Shown here: positions 9,268 to 17,029 of the stretch, one piece after another
Position numbering within the stretch: position 1 is the first letter of the stretch
How the letters are laid out: every line of letters starts with the position of its first letter
NCBI GenBank assembly: GCA_900078775.1
Contig: LT549889.1
Span: forward strand, 496,001 to 560,000
Length of the DNA: 64,000 nt
Direction: 5' to 3'
Source: Mycolicibacterium aurum
Lineage (GTDB): Bacteria; Actinomycetota; Actinomycetes; Mycobacteriales; Mycobacteriaceae
Program-made: the position numbers and the translations under genes
Notes under the pieces: model-generated
The model's input: the letters and a program-made list of their open reading frames with translations, nothing else
Database searches by the model: none
What the model was told of the DNA's origin: nothing

Positions 9268-10473
9268 GTGACCTACGACCCGGGCCGTCGCGTCGGCGAC
9301 CGAGTTCGGTCCGGCGGGCAGGAGCGCAGCGACTCGGGGAATGAGTACCGCGGGCGGGAGCGCAGCGACCCGGGGAATGACTACCGCGGGCGGGAGCGCA
9401 GCGACCTGGGGTATCCACGCGGTGGTCACGGCGCAGCGCCGCCCCGTGCCCGCCAGTACGACGAGATGGACCGGATGCCGGTGCGCCGCGACGATCTGCG
9501 CGAGCCGCTGCGCGCCCAGCGCGATCCGCTCGCCGAGGACCTCGGCCGGCCGCGCGCCAACCGCGACGAGCACCAGCAGTGGCGCAAGCAGACCTGGCTG
9601 GGCCGGTTCGTCTCGACCTACGGCTGGCGCGCCTACGCGCTGCCCATCCTCGCCGTGGTCACCTGCATCGTGCTCTATCAGACGGTGACCGGCACCGGCG
9701 CGCCCGCGCAGGTCAGCGCGGAGGGCCCGGTGCAGGGGCCGCCGACCATCGACGCGCCGAGCACCGCCATCGTCGGCGCACCGCCCAAGGGGCTGACCGA
9801 GTTCGATGCCAACCTGCCCACCGGGATCCTGCCGGGCGGGGGACCGTTCACCCAGGCCGGCGCCAAGACCTGGCACATCGTGCCGGGCACCACCCCCAAG
9901 GTGGGTCAGGGCACCGACAAGACCTTCACCTACACTGTCGAGGTCGAGGACGGGCTGGACACCGCCTCCTTCGGCGGCGACGAGGGCTTCGCCCGGATGG
10001 TCAGCGAGACCCTGGCCAACCCGAAGAGCTGGACGCACAACGCGCAGTTCGCGTTCCTGCGAGTGGACAACGACAGCGAGGGCCCGCCGGACTTCCGGGT
10101 GTCGCTCACCTCACCGGAAACCATCCGGGAGGGCTGTGGATACGACATCCCGCTGGAGGCCTCCTGCTACAACCCGGCCTACCTGGGGGATCAGGCCCGG
10201 GTGTTCATCAACGAGGCCCGCTGGGTGCGCGGGGCCACCTCGTTCCAGGGCGACATCGGCTCCTACCGGCAGTACGTCATCAACCATGAGATTGGTCACG
10301 CCATCGGCTACCGCCAGCACGAACCGTGCCCGGAGAACGGCGCGCTGGCGCCGATCATGATGCAGCAGACCTTCTCGACCAGTAACAACGACGGCGCCCG
10401 CTTCGACGCCGAGTCCGTCCAGGCCGACGGCCTGACGTGCCGCTTCAACCCTTGGCCGTACCCGATCGCCTGA
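9268..10473 (+). CDS. DUF3152 membrane metallopeptidase-like protein
   Basis: A 401-residue protein. A highly charged cytoplasmic N terminus with a 12-residue tandem repeat comes first, then one transmembrane helix (about residues 121-140), then an extracytoplasmic domain. That domain holds a full metzincin zinc signature HEIGHAIGYRQH (residues 340-351) followed by IMMQQ, which may serve as the Met-turn. Zinc-dependent proteolysis in the cell envelope is therefore likely, but the substrate is unknown. As I recall, the M. tuberculosis counterpart Rv3207c is about 285 residues, so the N-terminal part here is expanded. Start GTG 9268 is six bases after CATTCT (9256-9261), a possible leaderless promoter. 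The next gene is moeZ. Confidence 0.8.
   Translation: MTYDPGRRVGDRVRSGGQERSDSGNEYRGRERSDPGNDYRGRERSDLGYPRGGHGAAPPRARQYDEMDRMPVRRDDLREPLRAQRDPLAEDLGRPRANRDEHQQWRKQTWLGRFVSTYGWRAYALPILAVVTCIVLYQTVTGTGAPAQVSAEGPVQGPPTIDAPSTAIVGAPPKGLTEFDANLPTGILPGGGPFTQAGAKTWHIVPGTTPKVGQGTDKTFTYTVEVEDGLDTASFGGDEGFARMVSETLANPKSWTHNAQFAFLRVDNDSEGPPDFRVSLTSPETIREGCGYDIPLEASCYNPAYLGDQARVFINEARWVRGATSFQGDIGSYRQYVINHEIGHAIGYRQHEPCPENGALAPIMMQQTFSTSNNDGARFDAESVQADGLTCRFNPWPYPIA
9316..9410 (+). repeat. 36-bp in-frame tandem repeat, about 2.6 copies
   Basis: Units at 9316-9351 and 9352-9387 are followed by a partial unit at 9388-9410. Each encodes 12 residues of the pattern G-x-E-R-S-D-x-G-N-x-Y-R. Units one and two differ at only three positions, so the expansion looks recent. 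It lies in the cytoplasmic tail of the DUF3152 protein. Confidence 0.9.
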
Positions 10474-10604
10474 CCGTCGCCGCGGGGCCGCCGAGAGCGC
10501 ACACTGGTCATGGGCCCGGGAACGTATTGGGCTGAATTGCTGTTGAGTACGTGTGCCTGGTCTGATGGGCCGGAGGAATTCGTCGTCGATTCGAGGAGCG
10601 CACG

Positions 10605-11780
10605 GTGACGTCGTTGCCACCGCTGGTGGAACCAGCCGCTGAACTGACCCGCGAGGAGGTCGGGCGGTACAGCCGACACCTGATCATCCCGGACATGGGG
10701 GTGGACGGTCAGAAGCGTCTGAAGAACGCCAAGGTGCTGGTCATCGGCGCCGGCGGGCTGGGCTCGCCGACCCTTCTGTACCTGGCCGCCGCCGGTGTCG
10801 GGACCATCGGCATCGTCGAGTTCGACGTCGTCGACGAGTCCAATCTGCAGCGCCAGATCATCCACGGCCAGTCCGATATCGGCCGGTCCAAGGCGCAGAG
10901 CGCCCGCGACTCGGTGCTCGAGGTCAACCCGCTGGTGAACGTGGTGTTGCACGAGCTGCGCCTGGAGCCCGACAACGCGGTCGAACTGTTCTCCCAGTAC
11001 GACCTGATCCTGGACGGCACCGACAACTTCGCCACCCGTTACCTGGTCAACGACGCCGCGGTGCTGGCCGGCAAGCCCTACGTGTGGGGCTCGATCTACC
11101 GCTTCGAGGGCCAGGTATCGGTGTTCTGGGAGGACGCTCCCGACGGTCGGGGCCTGAACTACCGCGATCTGTACCCGGAGCCGCCGCCGCCGGGGATGGT
11201 GCCGTCGTGCGCGGAGGGTGGCGTGCTCGGCATCCTGTGCGCGTCGATCGCCTCGGTGATGGGCACCGAGGCCATCAAGCTGCTCACCGGCATCGGGGAT
11301 CCGCTGCTGGGCCGGTTGATGGTCTACGACGCGCTGGACATGACCTACCGGACGATCAAGATCCGCAAGGATCCGTCGACCCCGAAGATCACCGAACTGA
11401 TCGACTACGAGGCGTTCTGCGGTGTCGTGTCCGACGAAGCGACAGAGGCGTCGGCGGGGTCCACCGTGACGCCCAAGGAGCTGCGTGAGCTGCTGGACTC
11501 CGGGAAACCGGTGGCGCTCATCGACGTCCGCGAACCGGTCGAGTGGGAGATCAACCACATCGACGGCGCCACGCTGATCCCGAAGTCGGCCATCGAGGCC
11601 GGCACCGGGCTGGCCACCGTGCCGCAGGACAAGACCGCGGTGCTCTACTGCAAGACCGGGATCCGGTCGGCCGAGATGCTGGCGGTGCTCAAGAAGGCCG
11701 GATTCGCCGACGCACTGCACCTGCAGGGTGGGATCGTGGCGTGGGCGAAGCAACTCGAGCCCGACATGGTGATGTACTGA
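10605..11780 (+). CDS. moeZ: Sulfur-carrier adenylyltransferase/sulfurtransferase MoeZ (MoeB-rhodanese)
   Basis: A 391-residue two-domain protein. An E1-like ThiF/MoeB adenylation domain (nucleotide loop GAGGLGS at residues 48-54, then DxxDESNLQRQ) is fused to a C-terminal rhodanese domain with active Cys349 in YCKTGIRSAE. It adenylates the C-terminal glycine of small sulfur-carrier proteins and then transfers sulfur to them. Known mycobacterial partners are CysO (cysteine synthesis) and MoaD2 (molybdopterin). Start GTG 10605 follows a GAGGAG ribosome binding site. It corresponds to Rv3206c (moeB1). No partner genes lie nearby, consistent with its role as a shared activator. Confidence 0.92.
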   Translation: MTSLPPLVEPAAELTREEVGRYSRHLIIPDMGVDGQKRLKNAKVLVIGAGGLGSPTLLYLAAAGVGTIGIVEFDVVDESNLQRQIIHGQSDIGRSKAQSARDSVLEVNPLVNVVLHELRLEPDNAVELFSQYDLILDGTDNFATRYLVNDAAVLAGKPYVWGSIYRFEGQVSVFWEDAPDGRGLNYRDLYPEPPPPGMVPSCAEGGVLGILCASIASVMGTEAIKLLTGIGDPLLGRLMVYDALDMTYRTIKIRKDPSTPKITELIDYEAFCGVVSDEATEASAGSTVTPKELRELLDSGKPVALIDVREPVEWEINHIDGATLIPKSAIEAGTGLATVPQDKTAVLYCKTGIRSAEMLAVLKKAGFADALHLQGGIVAWAKQLEPDMVMY

Positions 11781-11817
11781 CCGCGTCTGGGGCGCCGCAC
11801 CGCTTAGGCTGACGTGC

Positions 11818-12672
11818 GTGTCTGACGATATGCCGCCCGATCATGTGATGGCGGCCTTCGGTTTGGCCGGCCTGAAGCCGGTGCCGCTGGGCTCCAGTTG
11901 GGAGGGCGGCTGGCGCTGCGGCGAGGTCGTGCTGTCGATGGTCGCCGACCATGCCCGCGCCGCCTGGTCGGCAAAGGTGCGCGAGACGCTGTTCGCCGAC
12001 GGGATCCGGTTGGCCCGCCCGGTGCGCTCCACCGACGGTCGCTACGTGGTGGCCGGGTGGCGCGCCGATACCTTCGTCGCCGGCACCCCCGAACCCCGTC
12101 ACGACGAGGTCGTCTCGGCCGCCGTCCGGTTGCACGAGGCTACCGCCAAGTTGGAGCGCCCGCGTTTCCTGACCCAGCCGCCGGTCGCGCCGTGGTCGGA
12201 CGTCGACGTGTTCATCGCCGCCGACCGCGCCGCTTGGGAGGACCGGCCACTGCACGGCCTGCCGCCGGGGGCCCGGGTGTCACCGGGTACGGCGGACGGC
12301 CAGAAGTCGGTGGAGCTGATCAACCAGCTTGCCACCCTGCGTAAACCCACCCGCAGCCCGAGCCAGCTGGTGCACGGGGACCTCTACGGCACAGTGCTTT
12401 TCGCCGGTACCGCGGCACCCGGTATCACCGACATCACCCCGTACTGGCGCCCGGCGTCCTGGGCCGCCGGGGTCGTGGTGGTCGACGCCCTGGCCTGGGG
12501 TGAGGCCGACGACGGTCTGGTCGAACGCTGGGCCCCGCTGCCGGAGTGGCCGCAGATGTTGTTGCGTGCCTTGATGTTCCGCCTCGCCGTGCACGCCCTG
12601 CACCCGCGCTCGACGGCGTCGGCCTTTCCGGGCCTGGCCCGCACCGCCGCGCTGGTCCGCCTCGCCCTCTGA
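11818..12672 (+). CDS. TIGR02569-family protein with phosphotransferase-like fold
   Basis: A 284-residue protein conserved in mycobacteria (Rv3205c position). It contains LVHGDLYGTVLF, resembling the catalytic loop of aminoglycoside/choline kinase-like enzymes, and a later ITDITPYWRPASWA segment in place of the usual metal-binding Asp motif. Catalysis is therefore uncertain. TAGGCT at 11805-11810 is seven bases before GTG 11818, so the message is probably leaderless. It converges on the alkyltransferase-like gene across a nested inverted repeat. Confidence 0.72.
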   Translation: MSDDMPPDHVMAAFGLAGLKPVPLGSSWEGGWRCGEVVLSMVADHARAAWSAKVRETLFADGIRLARPVRSTDGRYVVAGWRADTFVAGTPEPRHDEVVSAAVRLHEATAKLERPRFLTQPPVAPWSDVDVFIAADRAAWEDRPLHGLPPGARVSPGTADGQKSVELINQLATLRKPTRSPSQLVHGDLYGTVLFAGTAAPGITDITPYWRPASWAAGVVVVDALAWGEADDGLVERWAPLPEWPQMLLRALMFRLAVHALHPRSTASAFPGLARTAALVRLAL

Positions 12673-12679
12673 TTCCCTT

Positions 12680-12732
12680 GCGATTTGTGGAGTTTTACCC
12701 GGAATGAGTCCGGGTTTCGCTCCACAAATCGC
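12680..12732. terminator. Nested inverted repeat between convergent genes
   Basis: Perfect 13-bp outer arms (12680-12692 and 12720-12732) enclose an inner hairpin CCCGGA/TCCGGG (12698-12703 and 12709-12714). The right arm reaches the stop of the opposing gene. A bidirectional terminator is the simplest reading. Confidence 0.65.
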
Positions 12733-13028
12733 TAGAACTCGTGGCGGTAGTCGCGCAACGGGATCCGGCCATCCTTGGCCAACACCCCCTCGGCGCGTAA
12801 CCGCTCCAGTTGCCGGGTCGCCAGATGTGGCGCCGGCCGCCCGGACGCCGGGATCACCCGGTGCCACGGCAGATCCGAGGAATCGGTGCGCATGATCCAG
12901 GCCACGATGCGCGGGCTGGACAACCCCGCCTCCTCGGCCAGGTCGCCGTAGGTACTCACCCGCCCGGCCGGGATCGCGGCGACCAGCGCCCGCACCGTCT
13001 CGACCTGGTCCTCGGTGATCGGCGGCAC
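12732..13028 (-). CDS. Alkyltransferase-like protein (ATL)
   Basis: A 98-residue protein covering only the MGMT C-terminal domain. The active-site region reads PWHRVI where true O6-alkylguanine transferases have PCHR, so the acceptor Cys is replaced by Trp. This is the hallmark of ATL proteins, which bind alkylated guanine without repairing it and hand the lesion to nucleotide excision repair. The HTH region (STYGDLAEEAGLSSPRIVAWIM) is intact. It lies three bases downstream of the lipV-like gene, presumably in one transcript (Rv3204 position). Confidence 0.88.
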   Translation of the reverse strand: MPPITEDQVETVRALVAAIPAGRVSTYGDLAEEAGLSSPRIVAWIMRTDSSDLPWHRVIPASGRPAPHLATRQLERLRAEGVLAKDGRIPLRDYRHEF

Positions 13029-13031
13029 GGC

Positions 13032-13823
13032 TCAGCCCAGATGGGTACGGATGATCGCGGCGGTCTCGGCGGGCCGCGCCTGGGCCACCATGTGGTCGCA
13101 GTCCAGTTCGGTCAGCGTGAACGCCTCGCCCAGCGCGTCGCGCAGCGTGCCGATCAGTTCCTCGGTTGCATACGGCGGGGTGGTGCGGGTGGCCAGCACC
13201 AGGGTGGTCGGGGTTGCGCTGCGCGGCAACGCGGTCGGGCGGGTCAGCTCACTCCAGTAGGACATCGTGGCGGGAACGCTGATCCGCCAACCGAGCCGGC
13301 CGTTGGGCAGCGCGATCAGGTGCTCGTCGAGTTCGCGTTCCAGTTCGTCGGGGAACGCCGCGGCGACCTCACCCCAGGACCCGGACAGCTTGTCGGCGGC
13401 CGCCTCCGCACGGTCGGGGTAATCGGGGGAGGACAGCATGGCGTCGGCGATCTCGGCCATCCAGCCGCCGTCGAGCGCCACCGCCGGATCCAGCAGCACC
13501 AGTCCGGACACCAGATCGGGCCGGGCGGCGGCCAGATGCAGCGCCACCGCACCGCCGAACGAGTGCCCCACCACCAGCACGGGCCCGTCGGCCTCGGCAT
13601 CCAGCAGCGCGGCCAGCGCGTCGACGTTGGCCTCGATCGTCCACGGTGCCGCCCAGCTGGACCGGCCGTGCCCGATCAGATCCGGTGCGAGCATCGAGAA
13701 CTCGGGCAGGTGCCGGGCGGACAACGTCTCCCACCGCCGACCGTGCCCGGTCAGTCCGTGCACCGCGAGGATCTGCGGCGGACGGGACGGGCCATAGCGG
13801 TACACGTGGAGGTTGTCGGTCAC
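13032..13823 (-). CDS. lipV: Alpha/beta hydrolase (LipV-like)
   Basis: A 263-residue alpha/beta-hydrolase. The oxyanion region is VHGLTGHG, the nucleophile elbow GHSFGG, the acid probably lies in the VLATRTTPP region, and the catalytic His is in DCDHMVAQ near the C terminus. The family includes esterases and lipases; M. tuberculosis Rv3203 is called LipV. The substrate is unknown. The start is GTG 13823, as no ATG gives the full N-terminal strand. It is divergent from adnA and precedes the ATL gene. Confidence 0.82.
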   Translation of the reverse strand: MTDNLHVYRYGPSRPPQILAVHGLTGHGRRWETLSARHLPEFSMLAPDLIGHGRSSWAAPWTIEANVDALAALLDAEADGPVLVVGHSFGGAVALHLAAARPDLVSGLVLLDPAVALDGGWMAEIADAMLSSPDYPDRAEAAADKLSGSWGEVAAAFPDELERELDEHLIALPNGRLGWRISVPATMSYWSELTRPTALPRSATPTTLVLATRTTPPYATEELIGTLRDALGEAFTLTELDCDHMVAQARPAETAAIIRTHLG

Positions 13824-13879
13824 GCCTCGATGCTAGGTGGGGCCGCCGCGTGCGGTGCGCCGACCCTGGTCAGCGCAAC

Positions 13880-13902
13880 TTGTCGGACCCGCGTGATGTA
13901 GT
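13880..13902 (+). promoter_or_regulatory. Candidate PafBC-type DNA-damage promoter for adnAB
   Basis: TTGTCGGAC, eight bases, then TGTAGT resembles the LexA-independent damage promoter TTGTCRGTG-N8-TANNNT. Seven of nine upstream positions and five of six -10 positions match. ATG 13910 lies seven bases after the hexamer, which would make adnA leaderless. Confidence 0.5.
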
Positions 13903-13909
13903 TCAGGCC

Positions 13910-16900
13910 ATGTCCGCACCGCACACCGACCTGACCCCGCAGGCACTCGCCCGGCCGGGTGTGCGCGGCACGGTGCGGGTGCTCGGCGGCGCCGGAACCG
14001 GCAAGAGCACCCTGCTGGTCGACACCGCGGTCGGGCACATCGGCGCCGGGGTGGACCCGGAATCCGTTCTGCTGCTGACCGGCTCGGCCCGGCTCGGCGT
14101 GCAGTCGCGGGCGGCCATCACCGCCGCGCTGCTGCAGGCCGGCTCCCGCGGAGTGATCCAGGAACCGGTGGTGCGCACCGTGCACTCGTACGCGTTCGCG
14201 GTGCTGCGGCTGGCGGCGCAGCGCAACGGTGATCCGCCGCCGCGGCTGATCACCAGCGCCGAACAGGACGGCATCATCCGCGAACTGCTCGCCGGCGAGC
14301 TGGCCGACGGCGCCGAGAACTGGCCGCTGCCACTGCATCCGGCGCTGGGCACCGCCGGGTTCGCCACCGAACTGCGCGACCTGCTGTCCCGCTGCGCCGA
14401 GCGCGGCGTCGACCCGGCCGCGCTGCAGCGGCTCGGCAAGCTGTCCGGCCGCCCGGAGTGGGTGGCGGCCGGCCGGTTCGCCGCCACCTACGAGCAGGTC
14501 ATGCTGCTGCGCTCCTCGGTGGGCATGGCCGCACCGCAAGCCACCGTGCCCGCACTCGGCGCGGCCGAGTTGGTCGGCGCGGCGCTGGACGCCTTCGCGC
14601 TGGACCCGGCACTGCTGGCCGCCGAACGTGCCCGGGTGCGGGTGCTGCTGGTCGACGACGCCCAGCAACTCGATCCGCAGGCCGCCCTGCTGGTGCGGGT
14701 GCTGGCGGCCGGGGCCGACCTCGCGGTGCTCGCCGGGGACCCGGATCAGGCGGTGTTCGGTTACCGCGGTGGCGATCCCGCCCTGCTGCGCACCGACACG
14801 CCCGCCGTCGTGCTCACCGAATCGCACCGCTGCTCAACGGCGGTCGCCGACGCCGTCACCGGCATCGCCCGCCGGCTGCCCGGCCACGAAGGACTGCGCG
14901 AATTCACCGGCGCCGCCGGCAGCGCCGGCACCGTCACCGTCCGGATCGCCGCCACCGCACACGCCGAGGCCACCCTGATCGCCGATGCACTGCGGCGCGC
15001 CCACCTGGTCGACGGACTGCCGTGGTCGCAGATGGCGGTCATCGTCCGCTCGGTGCCGCGGGTCGGCGCCGCGCTGGGCCGGGTCCTGGCCGCGGCCGGT
15101 GTCCCGGTGGATCTGCCGCCGGCCGACCCGGGGCTGGCCCAGCAGCCCGCGGTGCGCGCCCTGCTCACCGTCCTGGACGCCACCGCCAACGGGCTGACCG
15201 GCCCGGCCGCCCTGGAACTGGTCACCGGGCCGATCGGCCGGGTCGACCCGGTGTCGCTGCGGCAGCTGCGTCGCGCGCTGCGCCGCACCATGGGCACCCG
15301 CGACGAGTTCTCCACCCTGCTGGTGCGCGCAGTACAGCGCATCCCCGAGGATCTGGCCACCGATCTGGCCCGCAGCTTGGCGCGGGTGCAGGCGGTGCTG
15401 CGCGCCGCCGGGCAGAGTCACCGCGGCGGCGATGACCCGCGGCACACCCTGTGGCAGGCCTGGAACCGCAGCGGCCTGCAGCGTCGCTGGGTTGCCCTGG
15501 CGGACCGCGGTGGATCGGGAAGTGTTGCCGCCGAACGGGATCTGGCCGCGGTGACGGCGCTGTTCGACGTCGCCGACCAATACGTCACCAACACCACCGG
15601 GGCCACGCTGACCGGTCTGGTCGCCCACGTCGACACACTGGAGCTCCCGCCGGTGGGGGCGCACCCGGAGCGGCCCGACACGGTCGCGATCTGCAGCCCG
15701 CACGCCGCACTGGAACGCGACTGGGACTTCGTCGTGCTAGCCGGACTGCAGGAAGGGTTGTGGCCCAACACCGTTCCGCGGGGCGGGGTGCTGGGCACCG
15801 GACACCTGGTCGACATCCTGGACGGGGTGGTGGACACCGAGGGCGGCCCGACGGCTCGGCTGTCCACCCGGGCGCCGTTGCTCGCCGAGGAACGGCGCCT
15901 GCTGATCGCGGCGATGGGCCGCGCCCGGCACCGACTGCTGGTGACCGCCGTGGACAGCGACACCGGTGACGCCGCGCTGCTGCCGTCCCCGTTCTGCGCC
16001 GAACTGGCCGCCCTGAGCACCGACACCGACCCCGACGCCGACCCGGACCGTCGCCTCACCCCGCAACCCCAGCCGCGGGTGCTGACCCCGGCCGCGCTGG
16101 TCGGGCGGTTGCGCGCGGTGGTATGCGCACCCGACGGTGAGGTCGGCGACGACGAAAGGAACTGCGCCGCTGCGCAACTGGCCCGGCTGGCCGCGGCCGG
16201 TGTGCCGGGCGCGGATCCGGCGCAGTGGCATCCCCGCACCGCGCCGTCGAGTGCCGAGCCGCTGTGGACGGGGGAGGAGCACGTCAGCACCCTGTCGCCG
16301 TCCACCCTGCAGACCCTGACCGACTGCTCGCTGCGCTGGCTGCTGGAACGTCACGGCGGCAGCGACGGCCGCGACGTCCGCTCGGCGGTCGGGTCGCTGG
16401 TGCACGCCATCGTCTCCGATTCGACCAAGAGCGAGAGTCAGATGCTGGGCGAGTTGGAGCGCATCTGGGCGGCCCTGCCCTACGAATCGCAGTGGTACGC
16501 CGACAACGAACTGGCCCGGCACGGCGACATGCTGGCCGCGTTCGCGCGCTGGCGCGAGTCCACCCGCGGGCAACTGACCGAGGTCGGCACCGAGGTCGAG
16601 GTGGACGGCATGGTCGCGCCCGGAGTGCGGGTGCGCGGGCGCATCGACCGGCTGGAACGCGACAACGCCGACCGCCTGGTCATCGTCGACGTCAAGACCG
16701 GCAAGAGCCCGGCCACCAAGGACGACGCGCAGCGGCACGCCCAGCTGGCCATGTACCAGCTGGCCGTCGCCGAGGGCGTGCTGCCCGAGGGCGATGAGCC
16801 CGGGGGCGGGCTGCTGGTCTACCCGGCCAAGACCACCGCCAACGGGGGCGTCACCGAACGCACCCAGGACGCGCTCACCCCGGAGACCGCCCAGCAGTGG

Positions 16901-17029
16901 CGCGACACCGTCGCGGCGGCCGCGGCGGCCACCCAGGGGCCGGAGTTCACCGCCCGGGTCAATGATGGATGCGGACACTGCCCGGTACGGGCGATCTGCC
17001 CCGCCCAGAACCCGGAGACCCTGTCGTGA
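13910..17029 (+). CDS. adnA: AdnA subunit of the AdnAB helicase-nuclease
   Basis: A 1039-residue UvrD-like motor fused to a C-terminal RecB-type nuclease. Walker A is GGAGTGKST (Lys32). The Walker B position reads VDDAQQLD (249-255) instead of the DExxQ of active UvrD motors, so ATPase output may be weak. The nuclease carries VDVKTGK (Asp927, Lys929) and QLAMYQLA. A Cys in TDCSLRW plus CGHCPVRAIC near the end suggests an AddB-type Fe-S cluster. AdnAB resects double-strand breaks in mycobacteria in place of RecBCD. The stop overlaps the adnB start as GTGA. ATG 13910 is chosen from the promoter position and because the upstream frame is lipV antisense. It matches Rv3202c. Confidence 0.9.
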   Translation: MSAPHTDLTPQALARPGVRGTVRVLGGAGTGKSTLLVDTAVGHIGAGVDPESVLLLTGSARLGVQSRAAITAALLQAGSRGVIQEPVVRTVHSYAFAVLRLAAQRNGDPPPRLITSAEQDGIIRELLAGELADGAENWPLPLHPALGTAGFATELRDLLSRCAERGVDPAALQRLGKLSGRPEWVAAGRFAATYEQVMLLRSSVGMAAPQATVPALGAAELVGAALDAFALDPALLAAERARVRVLLVDDAQQLDPQAALLVRVLAAGADLAVLAGDPDQAVFGYRGGDPALLRTDTPAVVLTESHRCSTAVADAVTGIARRLPGHEGLREFTGAAGSAGTVTVRIAATAHAEATLIADALRRAHLVDGLPWSQMAVIVRSVPRVGAALGRVLAAAGVPVDLPPADPGLAQQPAVRALLTVLDATANGLTGPAALELVTGPIGRVDPVSLRQLRRALRRTMGTRDEFSTLLVRAVQRIPEDLATDLARSLARVQAVLRAAGQSHRGGDDPRHTLWQAWNRSGLQRRWVALADRGGSGSVAAERDLAAVTALFDVADQYVTNTTGATLTGLVAHVDTLELPPVGAHPERPDTVAICSPHAALERDWDFVVLAGLQEGLWPNTVPRGGVLGTGHLVDILDGVVDTEGGPTARLSTRAPLLAEERRLLIAAMGRARHRLLVTAVDSDTGDAALLPSPFCAELAALSTDTDPDADPDRRLTPQPQPRVLTPAALVGRLRAVVCAPDGEVGDDERNCAAAQLARLAAAGVPGADPAQWHPRTAPSSAEPLWTGEEHVSTLSPSTLQTLTDCSLRWLLERHGGSDGRDVRSAVGSLVHAIVSDSTKSESQMLGELERIWAALPYESQWYADNELARHGDMLAAFARWRESTRGQLTEVGTEVEVDGMVAPGVRVRGRIDRLERDNADRLVIVDVKTGKSPATKDDAQRHAQLAMYQLAVAEGVLPEGDEPGGGLLVYPAKTTANGGVTERTQDALTPETAQQWRDTVAAAAAATQGPEFTARVNDGCGHCPVRAICPAQNPETLS

